Position numbers and translations under genes: made by a program
Shown here: piece by piece, positions 48,208 through 61,325 of the stretch
Layout of the letters: each line of letters opens with the position of its first letter
How positions within the stretch are numbered: the stretch's first letter is position 1
Notes under the pieces: generated by a model
Databases searched by the model: none
Told to the model about the DNA's origin: nothing
The model's input: the letters and a program-made list of their open reading frames with translations, nothing else
DNA from: Escallonia rubra
Taxonomy: Eukaryota > Streptophyta > Magnoliopsida > Escalloniales > Escalloniaceae
Direction: 5' to 3'
Length of the DNA: 64,000 nt
NCBI GenBank assembly: GCA_033065855.1
Contig: JAVXUO010000473.1
Coordinates: forward strand, 186,001-250,000

Positions 48208-48727
48208 GGCCCCGTTTGACAGATTTTTTTTTTCATTTATTTTTCAGTTTTGTAAATTAAAAAAATAAGTGCGTTTGGCGGACAGTTTTCATTTTTTTTT
48301 CTTCAGTTTAAAAAACCAGGGCTATTTTTGAAAACTCCAAAAATGAGTTTCAGTTTTGATTTTTATTTTGAGACCACCACCACCACCACCCGCCCGCCGC
48401 CGGCAGCCACCGCCGGCCGGCGACTGCCGGTAGTTACCGCCGGTGGAAACCGACAACTGCCGCCGCCGGCCGGTAGCCATCGCTGGCGGCCTGCAGCCAC
48501 CGCCGACGGCCGACGGCCGACCACCACCACCGTTGGCCACCACAAACCACCACCAAAGAAAAAACTCAAAATAAAAACTGGGTAATCAAACACAAAAAAA
48601 AAAAAACTCAAAATAAAAACTGGGTTATCAAACACCCACCAATTTTTGTAAAAAAAAAATAAATTAAACTGGTTTTTATTTTTTTTGAAACAGAAAATCA
48701 AAACTGAAAGTATTGTCAAACGGAACC
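48208..48727. mobile_element. Tourist/Harbinger-like MITE
   Basis: Left end GGCCCCGTTTGACA, right end reversed GGTTCCGTTTGACA, flanked by TTA on both sides (48205-48207, 48728-48730), the target duplication of the PIF/Harbinger group. Outer parts are T/A-rich with TTTCAGTTTT motifs. The core (48370-48540) is GC-rich with CCACCACC and GCCGGC repeats; frames there are compositional. Confidence 0.75.
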
Positions 48728-48730
48728 TTA

Positions 48731-50900
48731 TAGTCTTGAAGTGCCTTTAACTATGAGCCACATCATGACAAGGAAGAGCTTATTATTGTCCATATATTGA
48801 CAACTGAGATCGCTGGATTGTTTAATAGTCATCATTAAGTAATTACGCTAAAATATACGGTTAAAAAATTGACGCTAAATATGTCTATATCTTCAAAAGA
48901 TTGGCCTTTAGTGACAAATGACCCCTTTTTTGTTTATATATCTTTATATAGCTTTACAATTATTTTTGTATCTATTTAAAGATTGTCGTTATATATGTCT
49001 TTAGCTTTTAAAAATTGGCATTGAATTAGTGACAAATGACTCCCTCTATAGCTTTACAATTATGTTTGTATCCATTTTCTTATTGGTTATGCCTGGAAAA
49101 TATTCTGAAATATTTTTATTGATCATCACAATTTTTATCATTACTGTTCAAAGACACCATAACATCATAGGAAATTTATTTAGTTGTAATTATTTACTTT
49201 TTTTAATTACAATATAACGGGTGACTATAGATATTTAGTGACAACATCACTATTCAGAGACACCATAATATCATATGACACTCCAAGTTAACTAAGGATA
49301 AAAGCGATTTTGTGCAACACAATGATTTTTTGTTTTATTTCTTGTGTATTTAGTTTATTCATTGGTTCTTTGCTCCTAATTTATAGTAATTATTGCATTT
49401 CGATTATTGTTCATTGCGTTATAATTAAGAATCGACTATGTGATGTGACATTAGTCCTTTGTAACGTTTATGATGCTCGATTTACTTTTTTTTTTTCCTT
49501 ATGTTTCACCCTTTCGATTTCGTAGATCTTATTGATTACTATATTTTTTTATTCTTTTCCTCATCACCTGATTTGACATACATAGTTGCAATCTCTTTCT
49601 TTTTATGTTTCTATGTCTAAATTTTTTTGCTCTACAAAATGTGAGCGCTTAATTATTGTTATGGTATATTGTTCATCTTTATTTGTTTTCCTTTCCTTTA
49701 CCTTTGTCCAAAACAAAAGTTTGATATTTCGTAATACTACTATTTCGTAGTGACACTTCACTTTTTTGGTTCAAAATAAAATAAACAAATTATATATGAT
49801 TGATTCTATCATAATAAATAAAAAGTAAATTATCATTTTCTGTTAAATTTAATTTTCTATTAAAATTTCAATACGTATTAATTGGTCGAGGTATACTAAA
49901 AAGGCAAAGTATTTGGAATCCTTGGCAACTACAATGAGGTTAGATATATTTGTGGTTGATTTATAGTGTCTTTCTTTCTTTCTTTTTTCCTTTTAGTTGT
50001 ACCGTTATTATCTCAATTTTCTTAGTAAATTTTAATCACTCAATTTTAAAATTAGTGTAATGTTTATCACACAAGACATGAATGCCTCATATACATGCAC
50101 AGAATGTGACTGATACCGTAAATAATTTACATATATAACATTTTTCGTATTGTTGTGACAATGTTTTTATCCTAACAGTTTACCAAGTGAGAATAAATAA
50201 TACATCGATGCATAAAATAATTTAGTTAATCAATCCTTTTATTTCAAAGTAAAATCATATATATATATTATAACATTCGGAATCACCATTTGTAGTACGA
50301 CGCGGATGGTGTCAAACATGCTATAACTTGTAGACAAATCAGAAGAGATATTGTGGCTCAGCATCAGGATAGTAAGAATCTGGCAGCATGTCCTAATAGT
50401 AGCAATCGACCAAGCGTATTATTAAGGACACAAGTCAATAGCACTTCAAATTTTGCTATATCTAGTTCTCTTTTGATCATTCAAAGTAGTCCTCTGCATC
50501 CACACTCTTTGAGGTACTCCAATGTAGTTTCTCACTCAGTAGTCAACCGTGATAGGTCAGTAAGAACGACTAGTAATGTATTCCCATACTAACCTATCTG
50601 ATTGCCACATAATGTTTACAATCATCAATTTCATCATTTTCAAGTTAGCCCATCAGTTATTCAGACACAAATATGTCCTCCTTCCATGAGCCATGACTCA
50701 CTTTATCCTTAAGCAGAACACAAGTGTTAGGAAATGTAAGAGATGGTTCAAGTAGAGAAAGACAACACCATATAACTTATTGTGATGAGCTAATGGAAAT
50801 TGATACTAATGGAGGTTCGGACAAATCATTGGGTAAGTGTTTATAAAAAGGTAATCTTGCTTCCTTTTTTAACCCGTAGAGTTCTTGAATGCCCTTGTTA
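48731..50900. other. AT-rich sequence, nothing coding identified
   Basis: The segment TAGTGACAAATGAC followed by AGCTTTACAATTAT.TTTGTATC occurs twice (near 48910-48980 and 49027-49075). From about 50280 the sequence may belong to the 5' part of the Helitron described next, but no domain is visible. Confidence 0.4.
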
Positions 50901-50939
50901 CATGTGCTATGATGCTTGAACATATGATTCCACTGAAAA

Positions 50940-52585
50940 AATGAATAACGTCATTCGAGACACTCCAAATCTTACGTATTAAGCAAAGTAAATCTTTCAT
51001 TATGTTCGTGAGTTTTTTGTATCCATGTTACTCCATTGTGGGGTCATTGATCAATTAGTGCTAATGGAGCGAAATTGGGAATTACATTCAGATGACATGC
51101 TTTTTTCCCGGTGAGTGGCATGCCAAAATTGAATTTATCAACTAAACAAGTTAAAAGTTACGTGATGTATGAAATTGAGAAGATATTGAACAGTAGTAGT
51201 CAGTCACCGAAAGAAATTAGTTTCATTCCATTTCCTGACTTGTTCTTAATTAATGACCACATAAACAGATTAATTTCCGAACAGTTGAACTATGATGTCC
51301 ATGTACTTGCTCAAGAACATGCGCAACTATATGCAAGCCTTAATTTTACTGACATCAAAATGTCTACGATTATGTTTTACAATTTGTTGCCTTAATTTTA
51401 CTGACATCAAAATGTCTACGATTATGTTTTACAATTTGTTGATAGGGGACAAGGTGGTCTTTTCTTGAGACAATGGATCATGCATTAAGAGATATAATGC
51501 TTTTCACTGCCCACAATTTCAACAAAATGTTTCTGGAGAAATGAGTGTGGTACTTAGAGGTGACTTCAGGCAACTTCTCCCAGTTATAGCCGACAAGACC
51601 GGATGGGATATTGTTGCTGCTTCAATAAATAAATCTATCTCTATTAGAGATCATTGCAAAGTTTTTAGTCTAAGAATTAACATGAGGTTGAGGGGTGCTT
51701 CTTTCAATCAATCTTCAACGGAGACCATGCGAGAGTTTAGCAAGTGGGTATTAGATATTGGAGAATGGAAAACTGCCTATATTTGCATTACAAGATGAGG
51801 ATGAACTTTAGTGGATTGAAATTCTTAATGATCTTTTACTTCATGTAACATGATATTCCTTTGATGCTATCATATCTACCATTTATCCTAATTTATTAAA
51901 TATGTATAATGATCATAAATACTTAAGACAAAGAGCTATTTTAGCACCAACAAGTGATATTGTCAAAAAGGGAAATCATTATAGTCTCTCACCCTTTCTG
52001 AGAGAAACGAGACAATATTTAATCTCTGACGAAATATCGCCAATTTTCAACGTCGTGTATGATCTATCTGCGATGTAACCTTTTGAATTCTTGAATACAC
52101 TAAGCTTTCTGGGATACAGCGTAATGATATTGAATTGAAAGAAGGGATTCCTATTATTCTTCTGCAAAATCTTAATTGTGTGGCAAGAGACTTTGCAATA
52201 GTACGAGATTGATTATAACACATTCCGAAGACATGGTAATTGAAGCTGAAATAATAATGGGTAGCCATGTGAGTGATAGAGTTTCCGTCCATAGAGTAGA
52301 AATAACTCTAACCGACTCAAAGTGGCCTTTCAATTTCAAAAGAAGGCAATTTTCAGTAAAAGTGTGCCTTGTGATGACAATTAATAAAAGTCAAGACAGG
52401 CTTTTAAAGATGTTGGTGTTTCCTGCCGAAATCTGTGTCTAGTCATGGGCAATTGTACATCGTCGTCTCTCGAGTAACTAATCGTCGTGGATTAAAATTT
52501 CTTATTGACAATGACGGCAAGTGCGAGAACTGTTACACGAATAATATTCTGTACAAGGAAATCTTTGATGCTTTACCATAAGGTG
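50940..52585 (+). pseudogene. Helitron Pif1-type helicase remnant
   Basis: Fragments in order match the helicase half of plant Helitron Rep/Hel proteins. YVMYEIEKILNSSSQSPKEI and DHINRLISEQLNYDV (51150-51300) are the region just before the helicase. VVLRGDFRQLLPVIADKTGW with INKSISI and LRINMRL (51544-51700) is the Walker-B-side region. FEFLNTL, then RLIITHSEDMVIEAEIIMGS, WPFNFKRRQFSVKVCLVMTI and NKSQDR (52080-52400) are the C-terminal helicase motifs. Stops, frameshifts and a 52-bp tandem duplication disrupt it. The HUH Rep domain was not found in the window. Confidence 0.85.
51337..51440. repeat. Perfect 52-bp tandem duplication in the helicase remnant
   Basis: The unit GCCTTAATTTTACTGACATC... 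spans 51337-51388 and is repeated without difference at 51389-51440. Since 52 is not a multiple of three, it shifts the helicase frame. Confidence 0.92.
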
Positions 52586-53679
52586 TTATTCTTTATTATT
52601 TTGAAAAGGTGTAAAAGATATCTTATCTTGTATTAAGCACATTTAATTTCTAGTTTGTTATTTTGGTTAAAGTATTATTTACTTCTCTTTAACTCCGGGT
52701 ATTGATATAGGTTCTTTCATGTAATTGCTAAAAAATTGTTTGTGTTAAAGACGAGGAAAATGCTATAATATTTTCTTTGTTTAATTATCGGTATTATTGC
52801 CTTTTGATATATTGTTATCTTGTTGCATGCAATTATTTACCTCTTAATGTATCTTTTTTTTTTTTTGTGGATATTATCTCTTACTTGAACAAAATGACGA
52901 TATAGTCAATTAAAAGAGAAAGCTTCTTACCAACTCTTAGATCGATTGACAAAGATCAGCTACTGCTACAAGATCAAGGTCAAGCTACATTTATCTAGGA
53001 AACAATCAATTTGGAAAATATCAAGGTCAAGCTACACTCATCTAGAATACAATCAATTTCAAAAATATCAATGATGTAATGAGTCTAGATATGGTGTTGC
53101 TAGATGGGAAGGTAACAAATTCTAAAGTAATTTAAGTAATGATTTTAAGCATTACTTAATTTACTGACATCAAAAATCTTTTTATTTACAGGATAATCAC
53201 ATACATGCAATTATCCCCAAGGAGCTTAATATCAAGTTTATAACACTTCTACAAGAGGAAACCTTTAGGATTTTAGTACCCAAATAAAGTTTTAGACCTA
53301 TTTTGCATTCCTCTTTTATCAACTTTACTGGTGTAACAACTTTCAAGCCAGTAGTCAGTTAAGATAAATGCTTCAAACTCAACAAGTTTGAGTTTGTTGA
53401 GTTTAGTGATGTTGTTTTCCAATGTAAAGTCGATACATTCTTGACAGACGCTTTTTATTAATAACCAATAAATGGGTGCATGAATCTGGTATTGCATTCA
53501 TCTTACTTTTTTCCCTTTCATCTACAGATTTGGTTAGTGTGCTATGTAAGAAAAACAATGTCCATGGAAAATGCATTCAGGAAAAAATGGTGACCAAGAG
53601 AGATATTCAGCTGATTGACAAGAGGTGTTATCTATTAATGTTTGATGCTATCTTATAGTGATATCTTTTTATAAATGCA

Positions 53680-54480
53680 TTGTACAAACCACTAAAATGT
53701 GACTATATTTATGGTATAAGTGTTTGTGAGTCTTATAGTGGACAAACTTTGACAGTGGCGTTGTGGTCTGGAGTAGCATATCAGATTGGTGATGACATTT
53801 GTATCACAAGCAATGACCCGTACGTATTAGTTGTTACATCGACGACGATGAAGGAATTTAAAGCTAAAATTCAGAAATTGAGTTGTTTAAACATGATTTT
53901 TGCGTGCTCAACTAAAACTCCTTTAATTTTATGAACGCCTAAATTCTAATTTTGCTATAATGAATACCACAGAGAGGTATAAATTTCCTTTAGCTTGTGC
54001 TACTAAAGTTTATACCAATTTGGCGATCCCTGAAGTTTCGGAGTATGTGATTAGGTATATTTCCTGCTCTTGATTGAATAGTTTCATTCGTTTTGCTCAC
54101 TTAAAAATTGTAAGTTTGTCATTTTTTTGTCTGCAGTCCAATTCTACTTTTCGATCAAATTGGTGAAATAGTTACACCTCCTAGTGTGTTATTGTAGGCT
54201 GAAAAAATTATATTTGTGAATAGAACAACTATGCCAAGGATTTTCTGAGATCATGTCTTCCACGGATTGTAAGGTATGATGGGTTTTTAATGTTTATTGA
54301 TGGTTATTTTTCTTTTATGGTGTAAACTTTTATATAGTGATTATTAATATGTATTTTTTTAGGAAGCAACTTGCACATGCAAAGTCATTGTCCCGAGGAT
54401 TGACAGTGCTTATGGATATTACTACATGTCATGCCCATGTTGAAAGAAGGCTGTTCCAAAGGAGTCCAAGTTATGGTGTG
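53680..54480 (+). pseudogene. Helitron RPA-like OB-fold and zinc-finger remnant
   Basis: 53680-53934 encodes ISVCESYSGQTLTVALWSGV and later GDDICITSNDPYVLVVTSTT, resembling the single-strand-binding OB fold of RPA1-like proteins. After intron-like gaps, 54361-54480 encodes ATCTCKVIVPRIDSAYGYYY then MSCPC and KESKLW, matching the RPA1 C-terminal zinc-binding region. RPA-like modules are a known companion of plant Helitron helicases. Stops and missing residues show decay. Confidence 0.75.
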
Positions 54481-54681
54481 TATATTTCCTGCTCTTGATT
54501 GAATAGTTTCATTCGTTTTGCTCACTTAAAAATTGTAAGTTTGTCATTTTTTTGTCTGCAGTCCAATTCTACTTTTCGATCAAATTGGTGAAATAGTTAC
54601 ACCTCCTAGTGTGTTATTGTAGGCTGAAAAAATTATATTTGTGAATAGAACAACTATGCCAAGGATTTTCTGAGATCATGT
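54057..54681. repeat. Tandem duplication of about 424 bp in the Helitron tail
   Basis: TATATTTCCTGCTCTTGATT begins at about 54057 and again at 54481. The second copy is cut by the hAT element after 54681 and resumes at 63083-63310. The first 200 bp of the two copies look identical, while the later part shows many differences. Confidence 0.85.
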
Positions 54682-56651
54682 CTTCCACGTAGAGTTGTCA
54701 AAGGGCCGGGCTTGGGCCGGCCCAGCCCAAGCCCATCGGGCCTGCAGTGGGGCTGCCAACCGGGCCGGGCCTGCCGAAGGCAAACCTAGGCCCAATCCAG
54801 GCCCTGGCCCTAGGCCCAATATCTAGGGCCGGGCTTGGGCCGGGCCCGGGCCCTTTTTTTTTCTTCTTCTTGTTATTCAATTTTAAATTTCATCTCTAGG
54901 CAATAGTCACAATTTAACGAACCTAATCTGTATCATTTTATTTCATTATAAGTAATATACATATATATGTATGTATGTATATACATATTTATTTGTTAGC
55001 CGCTATATTTTTTATTATATGTTAAACATTTTCATACTCTTCTTGTTGAGCTTTACTAATAAAATCTTAACACATAACAACTCATTTAGAAAAATAATAA
55101 ATGTGTTCATAGCCCCTCCTCCTTTATCCGGGCTTGGAACCGGCTGCTTGTAAACAAACAGGCGAAGTTACCTATATTTTTATATATACGAAAAAATATA
55201 TATCTTGCTTGTAAAAATTTATTTTATATATATGGAAAAAAATTATATTTTGTGAAAAAAATTATTCTTAAAACTCTAACAATCAAAATAATAATGCATG
55301 TCTATCCAAAATATCAGCAATCAAAGATCAAGAAATCTGCAGCGTCAACCAAAAGGATCAAAAGAGGAAAATAAAAACAAATTACCTAATCATCCGGAAG
55401 TACTTCAATATCCGAGTCACTGCTCTTCCTATCATTAATCGGTTTATCTTGCTCGCGGTATTTCGCATCAAGATAATCCTTCCAACATACACATAGCTCG
55501 AGCGACTCAGGGTTAAGACGACTCCTCCTGTCATCCAAAACCCTCCCGCTTGCTGAAAATGCCGACTCTGAAGCAACCGTGGAGGCTTGCACTGGCAGTA
55601 CATCCCGTGCAATTTGGGATAAAGTTTTATACATGTTTTGATTTTGTTTCCAAAAATTTAACAAATTAAAATTAAAGTGTTCTTGCATTGATAAATCAGA
55701 ATAATGATGAGTATTTGCATATACACCAATCTTATTAAAAGAGGAAAAAGTATACAAACCTACCGAATTAAAAGTACCTTCACCTGGTAGTTGTCTTGCT
55801 ACTAGATGTTCAAAGCCTTGAAGGTATGGCGCATAATACCTCTCAGCAGTGGATGATGATGTAGCTCGCCAACGCATGTCAGCAGAATTACGATAGAGGT
55901 TGAACAAGTCCTCAAACCTCTTGCTCACTTTTGTTGTGAGCAAGGTTGTGTCCTCTGCTGTGTAGCACATTAATTTCGATATCTCTTGTATCGAGGCGTT
56001 CACGCCATGTAACTTTAACCTAGGATCTAAACAAGTAGCCACAGTAAAAATAGCAGGCAGTTTACTCCAATATTTATTGAACTTTGCATCCATCACTTGT
56101 ACTATTTCCTTAAATGGTCCTATATATCTCCATTTTGTTAACATTGTAGCCATCTTCAGAATTTCTATTAAAGCGAGAGGAGAGGTGGGATAGTACGTAC
56201 CAGACAATAAATTGGTAGACGTGTAGAATACCTCCAAAAATTCAGCTAGGTATGTGGCCATCTGCCATTCCTCTTGAGTTGGCAAGCCGGCTGGGAACTG
56301 GGTTAGTAGAAAATGCGTATAGACTTCTCGGTATGCCAGAATGTGTAAAAGCATGTGGTATGTAGAGTTCCACCTGTGGACCACATCTGTAACTGCTCTC
56401 CTGCGAGGCATATTATATTGAACACACAACGTTTTAAATTGTTGTGTTCTCGAACTCGAGCTATTAACATACGCTGTCATACCCCTCATTTTGAGAAGAA
56501 TATCTCCTGCAGCAGCTAAACCATCTTGAACAATTAAATTAATAATGTGACAAACACAGCGAACATGAAATAATTCACCATGAAGTACAGGTTGAAGCGT
56601 CTCCTTTAAAGCTGCAACAGCAACTTTATTGTTAGAAGCATTATCAAAACT

Positions 56652-59600
56652 AAGGGTGACAATTGTAACCCAAACCCATTAACCCGTCCAAACCCGTCCA
56701 TTAAAAAATGACCCAAAACCACCCATTTAGATAAATGGGTCAAATGGGTCAAAATTTTTGTAACCCATTAACCCATTAATTTATATGGGTTACAAATGGG
56801 TGCCCATCACCCATTAATCAATTTGTCTAGTCTCTCTTCCTTCATCCACACCGACGAGACGACACACCAGTCGTTCACCGTCATTACCAGTCGCCACCAC
56901 AACTCTCGCCGTGGACACACGAGGTCACCGTCATCACCACCGCTGCCGACCTTTACCGATAGGTAAGCTTCTTCTCCAGTCGGTCTCTCCATCTCTTTCT
57001 CTTTTGATCAATCTTCTATCTTCTCCGTCGATCTCCATCTCTCTTTTACTCCGACAAGTTAATGTATTTTGAAATCTTAGTTCATTCATATTCGAGTGTA
57101 TTGCAGAGTGAGTAGTACATAGTGGCGTGTCATTGCATTAATCGAAGCTTACCCGACAGGTGCTCGATAAAATGTCTATAAGAAATGATTTTGCTGAACG
57201 AGTTAAGATAAACCTTGTACCTAAACTGTGAAGGTCTCTACAGAGTCCGTGTGAGTTTTAGAAGGGGTTTTGAGGGTTTAATCAATGGATGAGATATGCA
57301 AACAAAATAAAAAGTCTCAGTTCTGTAGTAGCTTTTGTTAATGTACAAGCCCATTTGAGCCTCTCATTACCTAATGTTCAGTAGGAGAGCTAGCAGTCAA
57401 AATGAAGATCCTTCTACTATCGTTTGTATATGGGGTACCTCCACAACTGAGATTAAAGCACGGCAACTAGAAGTACAGTTTGGGGAGTTTATTTTCCATA
57501 GAGCTGTTACACATTGTAAGCTGCAAGCGTGCGCATTTTCTGTTGTTCCAGTAGAATACATGTGACATTGTAACTTTATCAATGAGAAAGAAAGTAGGTT
57601 TCCTATGTAAATGCAATGGAATTGGCTATAAAGTTTGGTTACATAAATACAACAATAATGTATCTTCACCGAGAGAGAGCCTTAAGAATCGCTTCCTTTG
57701 GTTAGTGTAAACAGATCGCTCCACCATAACTTCATGTAGGTTTCAGGTTAATGAAGGTTTGATATTCATTAAAAGCAAGAGGTCAACAACAATATGAACG
57801 TTAACCTTTTAAGTAGCAAGAAGCCACATCGGAACCCATATGTTTTGTTTTCTCTTGTCTGCATTTGGTGTAGATTTGTGTAACTAAGAGCACTTGATTG
57901 TCAGTACTATGCTTACCACCACCTAGCATCTGGAGCTTGATTCTCACTGTATGCTTGTCACATTGTAAGGTTGTTCCGCAAGTCTATATTTGGGGTAGCT
58001 GATGAAGTGGAGTTGAAATTCATAATCCTGAACCAAGAGGTCAGAAGATTATCAAGACAGGTAAGATGCTTTATCCTGCCAATGGAGTGTAGTACTTAAA
58101 TAGTAGTGACATCACTGTTATCAGTTGAAACATATGTAATAGGCGTATTATGAGATGCTGAGTTTCTTGATAGTGCTTAATTAAGTGTTGCCGCTGAAAT
58201 GATTCCGAAAAGTTGAAGCAGTAAGCATCTTAACTTTTGCTGCTGGATAACTTCCTCTTTGAACTATTCTTCTTGAATGAACAATAGTTTGTGCAAATAT
58301 ACACAACAGGTGACAGGTAGTTATGTTTTTGGTTCAGCTTGTTCTTGCTAAACTTCAGTCCTAATCATTTTTTGTTATGAGTATTTTCTGCAGAATTTGG
58401 AATTCTTTGTTTCTTTTTTTTTTCTCCGGAATTAGATTGTTATGTCTTGTTATTTATGCATCTAGGTAAATATTTGGTGAGTTTGAGTTTGTTTGAGGAA
58501 TCGATATGGATATGGAGATGGATGAAAGTTCATCTATTGGTGTTAGTTCAACATTTGGTGTTAAAAGGAAGCTTACATCTCTTGCTTGGGAATATTTTGA
58601 GCGTTTTCAGAAGGATGGAAAACAAAAGGGAAGGTGTTTGAAATGTAAGAAGGAGTACGAGGCGGGTAATAGTGGTACATCTAACATGTTACGACATATC
58701 ATTAAGTGTCGTGACGGTGAGAAACAAGCAGATTATGTGCCACTAGACCATGATAAGTATCGAGAAAAGTTGAGCATTTCTATTGTTAAGCACAATTATC
58801 CATTTTCCTATGTTGAGCATGAAGGAACTCGAGAGTTGCATAGTTTTCTAAATTCGGAAGTCAAACCTTTTACGAGAAACACCGCAAAGGTTGATGTGTT
58901 AAAAATTTATGAAAAGGAAAAAGATTTCTTGAGGAGTGAGTTAGCATCTATTCCTGGTAGAGTTTGTTTGAGTACAGATTTATGGACCTCTATTACAACT
59001 GATAGTTATATGACTCTTACTGCTCATTATGTGGACAAGAATTGGGATTTGCAAAAGAAGATTTTGATATTTCGTCACGTACCCCCTCCCCACAGTGGTA
59101 GTTCTTTGGCTAAGAAGGTGAATAAGTATTTGAAGGAGCGGGGCCTTGAGAAAAAAGTGTTCACTGTTACGTTGGATAATGCCAAGTATAATGATGTTTT
59201 GGTTGATAAACTGAAAGACCAGCTTCTCTTGAGTGATGGATTGGTATGCAATGGTGAGTTTCTTCATGTTCGTTGTAGTGCGCATATACTAAACCTTATT
59301 GTACAAGATGGCTTGAAGATGATTGATGAAGTTGTTTATAAGATTCGCGAGTCTGTGAAATATGTTAGAGGTAGTGAGAAAGGAAACTCAAGTTTGCCAC
59401 TTGCATTGCACACGTGCCTTTAAGAGATGGTATGAAACTCTGTCAAGATGTTCCGACACGATGGAACTCCACGTATCTTATGCTTAGTAGTGCCATATCC
59501 TATCGTCGAGCATTTTCTCAATTGCAGTTGATTGACACAAAGTATAAGACTTGTCCAACATCAGAGGAATGGGCTAAGGCGGAGAAGATAACTAAGTTTC

Positions 59601-61325
59601 TAAAGCCTTTTTATGAGATTAGCACTTTATTTTTTGGAACCAAATATCCAACTGCCAATTTGTACTTTTTCAATGTGTGGAAGATTCAAGTATTCATACA
59701 ATCAGAGATGGAGAGTCAAGATGACAATATAGCTTCCATGGCTAAAGAAATGAAAGAAAAATTTGACAAATATTGGGATTGCTATTGCAATGTGCGATCT
59801 TTTGCTGTTGTCTTAGACCCCCGTTACAAGTTTAAGATGTTGTCGTATTGCTTGGAGAAGCTCTATCCAGCCACATTTCGTGAGAGGGTTAAAACTGTTA
59901 AGGGAAAGTTATCGTCTTTATTTCACGAGTACATGTATTCATCCACATTTGCTTCCGAAAATCAGGCTTCATTAGGAGGGAGTGCGAGCAAGGGAGGAGA
60001 TGACAGTGGAGATGAACTTGAGGTATGTAAAATTGTTAAATGTTTATCATTTATCATTTATGCTATCTATCATGTAGTTACTGGTGTGTTTTAATCATGC
60101 ATGATCTTGTGTAGGAGTTTGATTCATATGAAGATCCAAATGAGCGGTCGAATATAAGTAAAAGTCAGCTCGATCTATACTTGGAAGAGAAGTGCCCCGC
60201 AAACAAAATGCTAAAATAGATGTTTTACTTTATTGGAAAGAACACGAGTTGAAGTACCCAGAGCTTTCTTTGATGGCGCGTGATCTTCTTAGTGTTCCTA
60301 TTACTAGTGTTGCCTCAGAATCTGCTTTTAGTGTGGGAAATCAAATCATCAGCAAATATCGTGCTTCACTTGTTCCAAAAACGGTTGAAGTCTTAGTGTG
60401 CACGCACGACTGGCTATATGACTTGTCAGGTAAACCTTAAATTTATCGTTTATCTTTTTAATTTATTTTTTTGGGGAGTCGTTCACGTGTTATACATAGA
60501 TTTAGGTTTTTTTCCCTTTTGTTTTGCTTTCTAATTAATTATCTATTTATTTTTAAAGGTTTATATGATGCCGACGAGGAGGGGGTTCTCACCGAAGACT
60601 TCTCACACTTGTTGGTTTCGGAAAGTGAAGGTGCTTCGAATGTGATTGCCTGAGTATAATAGGCCGCATTTATAGGGCAAAGTTTGAACTCCTTTTGTTT
60701 CATGCCTTCTTCTTCGTTTTCATTGTTCATATTATGTTTGTCTTTTTTTTAAAGATCTAATCATTCAAGATGAGTGTGTAACACTTTCGATTTGGTTGTA
60801 ACCACAATACTATATTTTGTCTTTTCATGGAAAGTAGCTTGTCTACTCGTGTACCCATGTAAGGAAAGCGTTTCCTCCCCTCACCTCTAACATTCTCAAG
60901 TTTAAACTAAAAAAGAAAAGATACGTGCGTAACTTATTATTAGAAGTGTAGACGTATAATTTATTATGACAATATTATCACGATGTCTAAGGATAAAAAG
61001 TAAAAGATTAAAGTCAAAAAGTCAACGGTCAAATGTCAAATGGTGAAAAAGTCAATGAGTCGGGTCAAAAGTCAACGGGTCGGGTCAAAATTGGGTCAGT
61101 CCATGTGCTGTGTCGGGTCAGAAACTGGGCCAAGTGAGAAATTGTCAAATTAGTTTGTGTCTTGATAAATGGGTCATGTTGGGATAATGGGTTAAACCAA
61201 CCCATTTAATGATTGACCCAGTTAACCCATAAATAAATGGGTCTAAATGAGTCAGTTATCCATTTCACCCAAATCCATTTGACTCAAATCCAAACCCAAC
61301 CCACCCACCCATTTTGCCAGGCCTA
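56652..61325 (+). mobile_element. hAT element B, full length, with perfect 8-bp target duplication
   Basis: Left end TAAGGGTGACAATTGTAACC, reversed right end TAGGCCTGGCAAAATGGG (imperfect inverted repeats). The target duplication ATCAAAAC is perfect (56644-56651 and 61326-61333). Subterminal regions carry many ATGGGT/GGGTCA/GGGTTA motifs in both orientations (56680-56800 and 61010-61300). It encodes its own transposase at 58506-60653. Its termini differ from family A, so this is a different hAT lineage. Confidence 0.95.
58506..60653 (+). pseudogene. hAT B transposase gene, three exons, two frameshifts
   Basis: Exons are about 58506-60022, 60115-60429 and 60559-60653; introns of 92 and 129 bp have GT-AG ends. 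Domains: BED finger (WEYFERFQKDGKQ, CLKCKKEYEAG, NMLRHIIKC) at residues 25-65; catalytic RNase H-like core with CLSTDLWTSITTDSYMTLTA and FTVTLDNAKYND; conserved CSAHILNLIVQDGL and VPTRWNSTYLML; DUF4413-like region (KEKFDKYWDCYCN, VLDPRYKFKML); C-terminal dimerisation LLSVPITSVASESAFSVGNQ. One frameshift lies near 59.39 kb and another near 60.19 kb, each apparently a single base. The last exon encodes an acidic tail. 56.8-58.4 kb presumably holds its promoter and leader. Confidence 0.9.

Noticed and set aside
48322..48719. Gly/Arg-rich and Pro/Thr-rich frames
   Set aside because: Mirror-image frames on both strands of a GC repeat in a MITE.
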